Source of the DNA: Aeromicrobium sp.
Lineage (GTDB): Bacteria; Actinomycetota; Actinomycetes; Propionibacteriales; Nocardioidaceae
Length of the DNA stretch: 64,000 nt
Direction: 5' to 3'
Assembly: GCF_023146395.1 (NCBI RefSeq)
Contig: NZ_JAGLCD010000001.1
Coordinates: 62,001 to 126,000 of the forward strand
Below the pieces are notes generated by a model that worked only from the letters and a program-made list of their open reading frames with translations, searched no databases and was not told the DNA's origin. The translations under genes were made by a program, and so were the position numbers. Below are positions 7,840 through 16,109 of this stretch, piece by piece (within the stretch, counting starts at the first letter, position 1; each line of letters starts with the position of its first letter).

Positions 7840-8598
7840 ATGGGTCTGAGCTCCCTGGCGTACGGGACGTACGAGCGCCGCCTCGCGCGGCGACTCGACC
7901 CCGAGCGCACCCCGCACCACATCGGGGCGATCGTCGATGGCAACCGGCGCTGGGCCAAGGATGCCGGGCAAGATCTCGAGAGCGGCTACCACGCGGGCGC
8001 GGCGAAGATCGACGAGTTCCTGGGCTGGTGCCACGAGCTCGGCGTGCGCATCGTCACGTTCTGGGTGCTGTCGACCGACAACCTCCAACGGTCCGAGGAC
8101 GAGGTGCGCAGCATCCTGCGGGCCGTGGAGGACCTCGTCGACCGGCTCGCCGCGGACGGCCGCTGGAACCTGCGCCTGATCGGCAGCCTCGACCTGCTGC
8201 CCGCCGAGTCGGCGGCCCGGCTCAAGCGGGCCACCGAGTCCAGCACCGGCACCGAGCTGCAGGTCAACATCTGCGTCGGGTACGGCGGCCGCCAGGAGCT
8301 CACCGACGCGATGCGCTCGCTGCTGCTGGAGGAGTCGTCCAAGGGCCGATCGCTCGAGGAGGTCGCGAGCACCCTCGTGGTCGACGACATCGCCGAGCAC
8401 CTCTACACGAAAGGGCAGCCCGATCCCGATCTCGTGATCCGCACGTCGGGGGAGCAACGGCTCTCCGGCTTCCTGCTCTGGCAGAGCGTGCACTCGGAGT
8501 TCTACTTCACCGACGTGCTGTGGCCGGCCCTGCGCCGGGTCGACCTGTTGCGGGCGGTGCGCTCCTACGCCAACCGGGAGCGTCGCTTCGGGGCGTAG
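7840..8598 (+). CDS. Isoprenyl transferase (cis-prenyltransferase, Z-FPP synthase-like)
   Basis: A 252-residue member of the undecaprenyl-diphosphate synthase family, which condenses isopentenyl diphosphate onto an allylic primer with cis geometry. The catalytic block reads IVDGNRRWAK, with Asp at residue 33; in place of the usual DGNGRWA it carries DGNRRWA, as I recall for M. tuberculosis Rv1086, the short-chain (2Z,6E)-farnesyl diphosphate synthase. The C-terminal DLVIRTSGEQRLSGFLLWQ and HSEFYFTD blocks that bind diphosphate are intact. The neighbourhood (hemolysin III upstream, phoH downstream) supports Rv1086 orthology, so the product likely feeds decaprenyl phosphate for cell-wall assembly. 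The ATG at 7840 follows a -10 hexamer by seven bases. Chain length is an inference. Confidence 0.93.
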   Translation: MGLSSLAYGTYERRLARRLDPERTPHHIGAIVDGNRRWAKDAGQDLESGYHAGAAKIDEFLGWCHELGVRIVTFWVLSTDNLQRSEDEVRSILRAVEDLVDRLAADGRWNLRLIGSLDLLPAESAARLKRATESSTGTELQVNICVGYGGRQELTDAMRSLLLEESSKGRSLEEVASTLVVDDIAEHLYTKGQPDPDLVIRTSGEQRLSGFLLWQSVHSEFYFTDVLWPALRRVDLLRAVRSYANRERRFGA

Positions 8599-9015
8599 CG
8601 CTCGTTCGGAGTCGGTGCGGCTCCGGTGAGGTCCCCGACAAGCGGCATGGACCTGGACGGGTGTCGGGTTCGCCACCCGTTGAACCGGGCACGGCTGGCA
8701 GTGACTTCCCACGGCACATGTCCCGTGGGAAGTCACCATGTCCCGTGCGAGGTGAAGCTGAGACCGCCCACCCCGCTCCCTCGTCCGTGCCTGCTTGTCC
8801 GCCACGACGAGCGGCGGTCGGCTGCGGGGCCGTGCTGGGCGCCCGCAAGTGTTCACCGGGGCGAAACACGCGCCTCAGCGTGTCGGCGCTCCCGGGCGCG
8901 GGCGCGGGCGTAACTTGCAAGGGTGTTGACGCTCGCCCCTGAGCCTGACCGCCCCACTCGCACCGACGACTAGGGCCGGCGCAGGGCGCGCGCGGGCTCG
9001 GTAGGGAGTACAGCC
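8599..9015. other. 417-bp intergenic region between prenyltransferase and phoH
   Basis: No credible coding frame was seen. The region holds a perfect palindrome at 8701-8736 with flanking repeats, and ends in a short Shine-Dalgarno (GGGAG) before the phoH ATG. It is long for this compact chromosome, so a structured leader of phoH or a small RNA is possible, but I recognise no riboswitch class. Confidence 0.5.
8685..8758. repeat. Nested palindrome (family 4, single copy here)
   Basis: A 14-bp perfect stem (8701-8714 with 8723-8736, GTGACTTCCCACGG) has an 8-nt loop. ATGTCCCGTG occurs twice as a direct repeat (about 8719 and 8739), and GGGCACGG at about 8687 is a further inverted partner. The layout resembles the other nested intergenic palindromes of this window although the sequence differs. 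It lies between two genes on the same strand. Confidence 0.7.
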
Positions 9016-10323
9016 ATGGCTGACCACGAGAGCTTGCGACGCACGTACGTCATCGACACGAGCGTGCTGCTGGCGGACCCGGGAGCCCTGACGCGGTTCC
9101 ACGAGCACGAGGTCGTCGTGCCCGTCGTCGTCATCACCGAGCTCGAGGCCAAGCGGCACCACCCGGAGCTGGGCTACTTCGCCCGGTCGGCACTGCGGTA
9201 CCTCGACGACCTGCGGGTCATGCACGGCACCCTCGACGCGCCTCTGCCGATCGGCGACGAGGGCGGCACGCTCCGGGTCGAGCTCAACCACATCGACGCC
9301 TCCTCCCTGCCGGCCGGGTTCCGACTCGGCGACAACGACACCCGCATCCTCAGCGTCGCCAAGAACCTCGCCGACGAGGGACGCACGGTCACGCTGGTCT
9401 CGAAGGACCTGCCGATGCGGGTCAAGGCCTCGGCCGTCGGACTCGCGGCCGAGGAGTACCGCGCCGAGCTGGCCCTGGAGTCGGGCTGGACCGGCATGCG
9501 CGAGCTCGAGGTCGACGCCGCGGATCTCGACACGCTGTACGACACCGGCTCGCTCGAGCTCGCCGAGGCGGCCGAGCTGCCGTGCCACACCGGACTCGTC
9601 CTCCTCAGCGACAAGGGCAGCGGACTCGGACGCGTCCTGCCCGACAAGAGCGTGCAGCTCGTCCGCGGCGACCGCGAGGCCTTCGGGATCCACGGACGGT
9701 CGGCCGAGCAGCGCATCGCCCTCGACCTGCTGCTCGATCCGGAGATCGGCATCGTCTCGCTCGGGGGCCGCGCCGGCACCGGCAAGTCGGCGATGGCGCT
9801 GTGTGCGGGGCTCGAGGCGACCTTGGAGCGCGGACTCCACCAGAAGGTCGTGATCTTCCGCCCGTTGTACGCCGTCGGCGGGCAGGAGCTCGGCTACCTC
9901 CCGGGCAGCGAGTCCGAGAAGATGGGGCCCTGGGGGCAGGCCGTCTACGACACGCTCGGTGCCGTCACGTCGCCCGCCGTGATCGAGGAGATCCTCGATC
10001 GCGGGATGCTCGAGGTCCTGCCGCTGACCCACATCCGGGGGCGCTCGCTCCACGACTCGTTCGTCATCGTCGACGAGGCGCAGTCCCTGGAGCGCAACGT
10101 GCTGCTGACGGTGCTCTCGCGGATCGGGGCCAACTCGAAGGTCGTCCTCACCCACGACGTCGCCCAGCGCGACAACCTGCGCGTCGGACGCCACGACGGC
10201 GTCGTCGCGGTGGTCGAGAAGCTCAAGGGGCACCCGTTGTTCGCCCACGTCACGCTGACCAGGTCCGAGCGCTCGCCGGTCGCCGCGCTGGTGACGGAGA
10301 TGCTCGAGGACGTCACGCTCTGA
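9016..10323 (+). CDS. phoH: PhoH family protein: PIN ribonuclease domain fused to PhoH ATPase
   Basis: A 435-residue PIN-PhoH fusion. In mycobacteria the homologue (PhoH2, Rv1095) is an ATP-dependent RNA-unwinding ribonuclease. The PIN domain (about residues 9-150) keeps its acidic residues: Asp in YVIDTSVLL, Glu in [11 protein letters not shown] and the Asp pair in LGDNDTRIL. The PhoH ATPase domain has a Walker A loop [10 protein letters not shown] near residue 250, a [17 protein letters not shown] block, and Walker [10 protein letters not shown] near residue 350. A GGGAG Shine-Dalgarno precedes the ATG at 9016. A strong terminator hairpin follows. The mycobacterial gene has a small upstream antitoxin frame; I found no equivalent in the 417 bases upstream. 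Confidence 0.95.
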   Translation: MADHESLRRTYVIDTSVLLADPGALTRFHEHEVVVPVVVITELEAKRHHPELGYFARSALRYLDDLRVMHGTLDAPLPIGDEGGTLRVELNHIDASSLPAGFRLGDNDTRILSVAKNLADEGRTVTLVSKDLPMRVKASAVGLAAEEYRAELALESGWTGMRELEVDAADLDTLYDTGSLELAEAAELPCHTGLVLLSDKGSGLGRVLPDKSVQLVRGDREAFGIHGRSAEQRIALDLLLDPEIGIVSLGGRAGTGKSAMALCAGLEATLERGLHQKVVIFRPLYAVGGQELGYLPGSESEKMGPWGQAVYDTLGAVTSPAVIEEILDRGMLEVLPLTHIRGRSLHDSFVIVDEAQSLERNVLLTVLSRIGANSKVVLTHDVAQRDNLRVGRHDGVVAVVEKLKGHPLFAHVTLTRSERSPVAALVTEMLEDVTL

Positions 10324-10336
10324 CCCTGCGTGCCCG

Positions 10337-10379
10337 CACGACACGGCCCGTCCATGCAGTCTCGACGGGCCGTGTCGTG
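10337..10379 (+). terminator. Rho-independent-type hairpin after phoH
   Basis: A 16-bp perfect stem (10337-10352 with 10364-10379, CACGACACGGCCCGTC) with an 11-nt loop begins 14 bases after the phoH stop. It lacks a clear U-tract, as is common in high-GC actinobacteria. It overlaps the upstream edge of the next gene's possible start region. Confidence 0.8.
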
Positions 10380-10395
10380 TGCCACAGTGGTGCCC

Positions 10396-11637
10396 GTGAC
10401 CAGCCGAGGGAGGGGGCACGTCGCCGCCATGACGGCGGGCGCGCTCATCTGGGGGAGCCTGGCGGCGTGCGGCTCCGGGGCGCGCGACGCCGGTCCTGGC
10501 GAACCCGCGACCGTGCACTGGTACGTCGCGGAGGCGAGCCGGTACGCGGCACTCGCCCGCACCTGCAGTGACGACTCCGGCGGCGACTACCGCCTCGAGC
10601 TCGTCGAGGCGCCCCTCGACCCGAGCGAACGGCGCGTCGACCTCCTGCAGCGCCTCAGGACGGGCGACGACCTGGACGTGGTCGGACTCGACACCGCCCT
10701 CGTCGCCGAGGTCGCGGCCACGGGCCTGCTCGCCGATCTGTCGGATGGCGAGGTCGACGATCTCACGCAGGGGCGCACCGCGGCGTCGGTCGACGCCGTC
10801 ACGGTCGAGGGCGACGTCGTCGCGGCGCCGTGGACCTACGAGCCGCAGGTCCTGTTCCATCGAGGTTCGAGCGGCGAGCGTGCCGGGCTGGACATGACCG
10901 CCCCCGTGACCTGGGACCGGCTGAGCGCCGGAGCGGCGCTGATCGGCGGATCGCTCCAGGTCGCCGGCTCCACGACCGACTGGGTCCGTGCGCTGGTGGT
11001 CGGTGCGACCGGCGAGACAGCGCTGGACCTGGACGATCTGGTGGCGGCACTCGGCGGCGAGGCGGGGGAGGCCGCGGGGAGCGTCGTTCGCACCTACGCC
11101 GCGTCCGTCGTCGGGTCCGGGCCCTCGCCGGACGCTGCCGCGTCGTTCGCGGCACCCGGTGGCGCGTTCCTGGTCGGACCCGTCTCACTGCGGCGCTCGC
11201 CCGAGCTCGCCCCGGTGCTGGGGGAGCTGCAGATCGCGCCGTACCCGATGGTGTCGGCGTCGTCCGGGGTGTCGCGGTCGCCGTTGGCGGGCACGGCCCT
11301 GGCGCTCACCCGGTCGGCCCAGGAGGACACCGCCCTCGAGGCGATCTCGTGCCTCACGGCCGCCCCCGCGCAGGCGACGCTGGTCGCGGGCACGGGCCGT
11401 CTGCCGACCCTGACCGAGGTGCTGGGATCGACCGAGGTCGCCGAGGCCCTCGGCGACGACGTCCAGGTCGTCGTCGAGGCGCTCGCCGAGGGGATCGCGG
11501 AGCCGGTCTCGCCCGACCTGCACCTCCTCACGGCGGCGATCGAGGCGACCTGGGAACCCGTCACCGACGTCCGGCCGGACACGCCGGTCGACTCGTCGCG
11601 CGAGGCGCGGCGCCTGCTCGACGGCGGGCTCGCATGA
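10396..11637 (+). CDS. ABC transporter solute-binding lipoprotein (LpqY-like)
   Basis: This protein of about 413 residues looks like the substrate-binding lipoprotein of a carbohydrate ABC importer of the trehalose LpqY type. The GTG at 10396 gives a signal peptide with two arginines, a hydrophobic stretch (MTAGALIWG) and a lipobox SLAAC at about residue 25; alternative starts are GTG 10387/10390 and ATG 10429, and the last would leave no charged n-region. Downstream, RLRTGDDLDVVGLDTALVAE resembles the family block in which the mature protein binds the hinge. It begins a four-gene run with four-base overlaps: binding protein, two permeases and an ATPase homologue. Substrate is unknown; LpqY similarity suggests a disaccharide. 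The start is uncertain because it lies just behind the phoH terminator. Confidence 0.8.
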   Translation: MTSRGRGHVAAMTAGALIWGSLAACGSGARDAGPGEPATVHWYVAEASRYAALARTCSDDSGGDYRLELVEAPLDPSERRVDLLQRLRTGDDLDVVGLDTALVAEVAATGLLADLSDGEVDDLTQGRTAASVDAVTVEGDVVAAPWTYEPQVLFHRGSSGERAGLDMTAPVTWDRLSAGAALIGGSLQVAGSTTDWVRALVVGATGETALDLDDLVAALGGEAGEAAGSVVRTYAASVVGSGPSPDAAASFAAPGGAFLVGPVSLRRSPELAPVLGELQIAPYPMVSASSGVSRSPLAGTALALTRSAQEDTALEAISCLTAAPAQATLVAGTGRLPTLTEVLGSTEVAEALGDDVQVVVEALAEGIAEPVSPDLHLLTAAIEATWEPVTDVRPDTPVDSSREARRLLDGGLA

Positions 11638-12491
11638 GCACGCTCGAGCTCGTCGCCGGACGCCGGCGCGCGACCCGCGCCCAGCTGGCGCGCGCGACCC
11701 CGGGCCTGGTGCTGCTCGCCGTCGTCGTGCTCGTGCCGCTGGGGTGGCTGGTGTGGCTCTCGCTCCACGACGCCGGTCCGACCTCGACGGGCCCGTGGGT
11801 CGGCGCCGACCACTACGCCGCGGTGCTCGGGTCGTCCGACTGGTGGACCGCGATCGCCACGACCGCCGTGGTCACGGGCGTGCTCGTGGCCACCCAGCTC
11901 CTGCTCGCCCTGGCGTTCGGCGTCGCGCTGTGGCACCTCTCGGTGCTGTGGTGGCCCCTGCGGTTTCTGGCACTCGTTCCGGCCGGGATCGGCCTGGTCG
12001 TCGGCGCCCAGGCGGGCCGCGCCGCGGTCGACGGCGGCTTCCTCGCGACCTGGTTCGACATCGACGGCAGCGGCGCGACGGCGGCGCTGGCGGGCGTCGT
12101 GCTGGGTGAGCTCTGGCGCACGACCGGCCTGGTCGTGGTGCTGGTGCACGCCGGGCTCCTGCGGGTGCCGGCGCCGCTCCTGGACGCAGCGGTGGCCGAT
12201 GGCGCCAGCTCCTGGCAGCGCTGGCGCCGGGTCGTCTGGCCGGCGCTGACCCCCGCGCTCGTCGCGATCGTGGTCTTCCGGCTGCTGGACTCGTGGCGGC
12301 TGCTCGACGGCCCGTGGCTCGTGCGCGAGGACGGCTCGTTCCGCACGACCGGGTCGGCCGTCGTGGCCGACAACGCCTTCGCGACCTTCGCCACCGGCCC
12401 GGCTGCGGCCGCCGGGGTCGTGCTCGTGCTGCTCGCCCTGCTCGTCGCCGGCCTCGCGCTGGGTGTCGCACGTCTGGTGCGGGCCCGATGA
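11634..12491 (+). CDS. ABC transporter permease, MalF/SugA type
   Basis: A 285-residue inner-membrane permease with about six helices. The cytoplasmic EAA loop that docks on the ATPase is well preserved (LLDAAVADGASSWQRWRRV, then WPALTP). The segment SSDWWTAIATTAVVTG and the late FRTTGSA block resemble M. tuberculosis SugA, the trehalose permease. The start overlaps the binding-protein stop (ATGA), and its stop overlaps the next permease, so translation is probably coupled. Nothing in the permease looks decayed, which contrasts with the ATPase homologue encoded two genes downstream. Confidence 0.88.
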   Translation: MSTLELVAGRRRATRAQLARATPGLVLLAVVVLVPLGWLVWLSLHDAGPTSTGPWVGADHYAAVLGSSDWWTAIATTAVVTGVLVATQLLLALAFGVALWHLSVLWWPLRFLALVPAGIGLVVGAQAGRAAVDGGFLATWFDIDGSGATAALAGVVLGELWRTTGLVVVLVHAGLLRVPAPLLDAAVADGASSWQRWRRVVWPALTPALVAIVVFRLLDSWRLLDGPWLVREDGSFRTTGSAVVADNAFATFATGPAAAAGVVLVLLALLVAGLALGVARLVRAR

Positions 12492-13471
12492 CGCCCACGA
12501 TCCCGTCGGTCCGCTCGCGGCTGTCGGGGGCGCTCGTCGCCTTCGTGCTGGGCTTCGGCCTGGCGAATCTCGCGATCTTCACGATCCCGCCCCCGGACCA
12601 GGTCCTCTGGGTCGTCGTGGCCGGCGTCCTGATGCTCACGAGCGCCTGGGGCGTCCTGGTGGCGGACTCGCCGCGGCGGGTCTCGGTGTGGGCGGTGCTC
12701 GGTGCCGAGGCCTTCCTGGTCTTCACCCTGGTGCCCCTGCTGTGGCTGGTCTCGCTCGCGACGGGCGGTGGCTCGACCCCGACGACGCTGTGGCCCGAGG
12801 CGTGGAGCGGGAGCGGGTTCGGCGAGCTCGGCGACGACGACGCCCTGCGCGAGGCCGCGGTGCTCTCGGCCTCGGCCGCGGGGCTGGCCACCCTGGTGGC
12901 GGCCCTGCCGGCGCTCGGTCTCGCGCTGCTGCTGGCCCGTTCGCGCTGGCGACCCCGCCGCTTCGTGCAGGTCGTGGCGATCACCGCGGTCCTGCTCCCC
13001 ACCGTCGCGCTCGCGATCGGAGCCGGCGACCTGGTCCTGCGCGTGGGGGCCGTCGACTCACCGCTCGCCCGGGTCACGATCGTCCAGCTGGCCATCGCGG
13101 TGCCGTTCGCGACGTGGGTCTTCACCGCGGCCCTCCGCGCGGCCCCGTGGAGCCTGGTCGACGCGGCGCGGGTCGACGGGGCCTCGGGTCGCGACGTGCT
13201 CGTGCGCGTGCTGCTGCCGACGGTCGGGCCGGCCCTGCTCGTGGGTCTCGCGCTCACCGTGGTCGTCACGGCCCAGGACCTGGCGTTCGCGACCTCGGTC
13301 ACCGGTCCGCAGGCCACGACCTTGCCCGCGATGCTGCTGGACCGCGCCGGCGACCCCGGGGGCGGGGCCGTCGTGGCGGCCGCGGGCCTGTGCTGGGGCG
13401 TGCCCGTCGCGCTGCTCGCCCTCGTGGCACCCCGCACCATCACCCGTCTTCTGGGAGGGTCGTACCGATGA
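12488..13471 (+). CDS. ABC transporter permease, MalG/SugB type
   Basis: A 327-residue permease paired with the preceding one. It carries an intact EAA loop, LVDAARVDGASGRDVLVRVL followed by LPTVGP. Compared with the usual SugB-like length of about 275 residues, it has an additional N-terminal pair of hydrophobic segments (about residues 14-60). ATG at 12488 overlaps the upstream stop by four bases. It completes the membrane core of the importer. The lack of frameshifts and the intact docking loop indicate that the membrane core is under selection. Confidence 0.87.
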   Translation: MTPTIPSVRSRLSGALVAFVLGFGLANLAIFTIPPPDQVLWVVVAGVLMLTSAWGVLVADSPRRVSVWAVLGAEAFLVFTLVPLLWLVSLATGGGSTPTTLWPEAWSGSGFGELGDDDALREAAVLSASAAGLATLVAALPALGLALLLARSRWRPRRFVQVVAITAVLLPTVALAIGAGDLVLRVGAVDSPLARVTIVQLAIAVPFATWVFTAALRAAPWSLVDAARVDGASGRDVLVRVLLPTVGPALLVGLALTVVVTAQDLAFATSVTGPQATTLPAMLLDRAGDPGGGAVVAAAGLCWGVPVALLALVAPRTITRLLGGSYR

Positions 13472-14625
13472 GTTCCCTGCAGCTGCGCGGCCTCACTGTC
13501 GCCGGACCCACCGGTCCGCCACTTCTCGACGGCGTCGACCTCGACGTGGCCGACGGCGAGTCGGTCGCGGTCATCGGCCCGTCGGCGGCCTCCCGGACGG
13601 CCCTGCTGCGCACCATCGTGGGCCTGCAGGCCCCCGACGCGGGCGAGATCCTGATCGACGAGGTCGACGTCGTCGGGCGCGCCCCGCGGCGCCGCGACGT
13701 CGCGATGGTCTTCGCCGACCATGCGCTCCATCCGCGGCGCGACGTGCTCGACAACCTGACGTTCGCCGCCACGCTGCGCCGCAAGCACGACCGGGCCGAG
13801 CTCGCCGGGCGGGTCGAGCAGGTCGTGGACGACCTCGCCCTGCGCGATGTGCTCGACCTCCGGCCGCACCGCCTCGGCACCGACCAGCAGCAGCGTGTCG
13901 CGATCGGGCGCAGCCTCGTGCGCGACGCCAGCGTGTGGCTCTTCGACGACCCCTTCTCGGCCCAGTCCGAACGGGTCCGGCCGCACCTGCGATCGGTCGT
14001 CCTGGGTTGGCAGACCGAGCGGGGACGCACCTCGGTCATCACGACCTCGTCGGTCGACGAGGCCCTGAGCCTCGCCGGCCGGGTGGCGGTGCTCCACCAG
14101 GGCCGCGTCCGGCAGGTGGGCTCGCCGCAGGAGCTCTACGAGGACCCCGCGGACATGTTCGTGGCGGGCTACCTCGGCTCGCCGCCGATGAACCTGCTGC
14201 CCGCCTTCCGCGACGGTGAGCAGCTCGTGACCCCGCTCGCCACGATCCTGGTCGACGAGCGCCTCGAGCGCGCGATCGGTGACCGACCCGTCGTGATCGC
14301 GGGAATCCGGCCCGAGCACTGCCTCGACGCGACCCGAGGCGCGGTGGACGTCGTCGGGGGCGTCGAGTTCACGACCCGGGTCGACGACGTCGAGTGGCGG
14401 GCGCGGTCGCAGTACGCCTTCCTCGGGTTCGACCTCGACCCGGCGCTCTCGGAGGTCCTCGACGAGGTCGAGGAGATGTTCGAGTTCGACCTCTTCCAGA
14501 ACTTCCTCGTCGCCCAGGTGCCGACCGACGTCCCGGTCCGGGCCGGTCAGTCGTTGCACGTCGTCGTGCCGCACGAGGCCGTCGTGCTGTTCGATCCCGA
14601 CACGGGCGAGAACCTGACGCGGTGA
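13468..14625 (+). CDS. Catalytically degenerate MalK/SugC-like ABC ATPase homologue
   Basis: The 385-residue protein aligns along its length with MalK/UgpC/SugC ATPases, including the C-terminal TOBE regulatory part (AGIRPEH near residue 275). Every ATP-handling motif is altered. Walker A reads GPSAASRT, where GPSGCGKST is usual, so the lysine is replaced by arginine. The Q-loop MVFQN is MVFAD. The signature LSGGQ is LGTDQ. Walker B LMDEP is LFDDP. The D-loop is lost and the switch histidine in THDQ becomes TTSSVD. The frame is open, with coupled overlap to the permease, so this is a maintained gene rather than debris. It may be a pseudo-ATPase partner or regulatory subunit, with a shared ATPase (as MsiK in Streptomyces) providing energy. 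That role is inference. Confidence 0.87.
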   Translation: MSSLQLRGLTVAGPTGPPLLDGVDLDVADGESVAVIGPSAASRTALLRTIVGLQAPDAGEILIDEVDVVGRAPRRRDVAMVFADHALHPRRDVLDNLTFAATLRRKHDRAELAGRVEQVVDDLALRDVLDLRPHRLGTDQQQRVAIGRSLVRDASVWLFDDPFSAQSERVRPHLRSVVLGWQTERGRTSVITTSSVDEALSLAGRVAVLHQGRVRQVGSPQELYEDPADMFVAGYLGSPPMNLLPAFRDGEQLVTPLATILVDERLERAIGDRPVVIAGIRPEHCLDATRGAVDVVGGVEFTTRVDDVEWRARSQYAFLGFDLDPALSEVLDEVEEMFEFDLFQNFLVAQVPTDVPVRAGQSLHVVVPHEAVVLFDPDTGENLTR

Positions 14626-15935
14626 GGCCGAGGCTCGTCGGTGGGGCCGTGGCCACGGTGTCGGCCGTGGCGTACGGGGTGCTCGCGCTGCGGCATCACG
14701 CACGCTTCGAGGTGCGGTCGTGGGACCTGGCGATCTTCGAGCAGGCCATCGCGGGGTACTCCCGGCTCGCGGCCCCGGTCGTCGACGTCAAGGGCCCGGG
14801 GTTCAACATCCTGGGTGACCACTTCTCGCCCGTCACGGCGCTCGTCGCACCGGTGTACCGACTCTTCCCGGGGCCGCGGACGCTCCTGCTGACCCAGGTC
14901 GTGCTCGTGGCCTGGGCGCTGTACGTCGTGACGGCGCTGGCGGTGCGACGGCTCGGCTCACCGCTCGGTGCCGTGGTCGGCGTGCTGTGCGCGACGTCGT
15001 TCGGCGTGCAGTCGGCGATCGACGCCGAGTTCCACGAGGTCGCGTTCGCCGCACCACTCCTGGCGCTGGCCGGCGCGGCCTGGGTCGAGCGGCGCTACAC
15101 CGCCGTCGCGGCGTGGTCGGTGCCGCTGGTGCTCGTCAAGGAGGACCTCGGCATCACGGTCATGGTCATCGGTGCGCTGCTGTGGTGGGTGGGGGAGCGG
15201 CGGCTGGGCGTGCTGACCGCGGTGGCCGGACTCGTCGGTTTCGTCGTGGCGGTGTTCGTCGTGCTGCCAGGCGTCAACGACGCCGGAGCGTACGCGTACA
15301 CCGGCAACCTCGGCGGTGAGACCGGGCTGCTCGACACGGTGCTGGCCGAGCCGGGCACCAAGCTGGGGGCACTCGTCCTGACCTTCGCGATCACGGGATT
15401 CGCCGCGCTGTGGTCGCGCTGGGTGCTCGTCGTCGTGCCGACGTTCCTGTGGCGCTTTGCCGGCGACGTCCCGACGTACTGGGGCATCGAGTGGCACTAC
15501 TCCCTCGTGCTGATGCCGGTCGTGTTCTGCGCGGCGGTCGAGGCGATCGACCGGGCGCCACGACTGCGGTGGCTGGTCCCGGTCGGGGTGGGCGTCTCGG
15601 CGCTGCTCCTGGTCGGCTCCCCGCTGCGTGAGCTCGCGAGCCCCGAGCTGTACCGCGACACCCCGCGCGCCGCCGCCGCGCGGGAGGCGATCGCGCTGCT
15701 GCCGCCGGGCGCCTCGGTCGAGACCGACATCGCCCTGCTCAGCCACGTCGTGACCGACCACCAGGCCTACTGGACCGGCACGATCGGCGAGGTCACGCCC
15801 GAGTACGTCCTGTTCGACACCCGAGTCGGGATCGGCTCGCCGCTCGAGCCGACGACCTGGGCCGAGAACGTGCACGGCGGACCGTGGACCACGGTCTACT
15901 CCGACGAGGGGATCGTGCTGGCCAAGCGCGAGTGA
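14622..15935 (+). CDS. DUF2079 polytopic membrane protein
   Basis: A 437-residue membrane protein of the DUF2079 family, function unknown, with about nine or ten helices and a fold that resembles GT-C glycosyltransferases. The family block is visible near the N-terminus: SWDLAIFEQAI followed by GFNILGDHFSPV, with conserved Asp and His in a loop facing outside. The late segment GIEWHYSLVLMPV is also typical. GTG at 14622 overlaps the ATPase-homologue stop, so the gene is the fifth member of the sugar-type ABC operon. A GT-C-like activity acting on a lipid-linked sugar would fit with the neighbours but is unproven. Confidence 0.85.
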   Translation: MRPRLVGGAVATVSAVAYGVLALRHHARFEVRSWDLAIFEQAIAGYSRLAAPVVDVKGPGFNILGDHFSPVTALVAPVYRLFPGPRTLLLTQVVLVAWALYVVTALAVRRLGSPLGAVVGVLCATSFGVQSAIDAEFHEVAFAAPLLALAGAAWVERRYTAVAAWSVPLVLVKEDLGITVMVIGALLWWVGERRLGVLTAVAGLVGFVVAVFVVLPGVNDAGAYAYTGNLGGETGLLDTVLAEPGTKLGALVLTFAITGFAALWSRWVLVVVPTFLWRFAGDVPTYWGIEWHYSLVLMPVVFCAAVEAIDRAPRLRWLVPVGVGVSALLLVGSPLRELASPELYRDTPRAAAAREAIALLPPGASVETDIALLSHVVTDHQAYWTGTIGEVTPEYVLFDTRVGIGSPLEPTTWAENVHGGPWTTVYSDEGIVLAKRE

Positions 15936-15963
15936 CCGCCCCCCGCGAGCCCCACCGCAGGGG

Positions 15964-16087
15964 GGGACCGAATCTGAGGGTTTGTGGTGGCGCGGCCGAC
16001 GAAGTCTGAGGGGTTGAGGGTGCTCCAGCACCCGCAACCCCTCGTCCTTGCCTCCGGGGCCGCCACAAGCCCTCAGATTGCGTCCCC
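15964..16087. repeat. Nested palindromic intergenic repeat, family 2 copy A
   Basis: Units like AATCTGAGGGTT and GTCTGAGGGGTTGAGGG are arranged forward, forward, reverse, reverse. The inner stem is 16013-16024 with 16027-16038 (GTTGAGGGTGCT, one mismatch); the outer stem pairs 15964-15991 with about 16060-16087. It fills the space between the convergent DUF2079 and fumC genes. A shorter relative lies at 25315-25400. Confidence 0.8.
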
Positions 16088-16109
16088 GCGGCCTGAGGGC
16101 GGCCTGCGG

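Noticed and set aside
8599-9015. Riboswitch (for example c-di-AMP type) before phoH
   Set aside because: I looked for conserved cores of known classes and found none; only palindromes are evident.
13468-14625. Pseudogene status for the degenerate ATPase
   Set aside because: There is no frameshift or internal stop, and the four-base overlaps with neighbours are kept, so it is listed as a CDS.
11872-14703. A 943-codon open frame antisense to the sugar-type ABC operon
   Set aside because: Its composition is arginine/proline/threonine-rich with no domain, and it crosses three coupled genes with clear homology.
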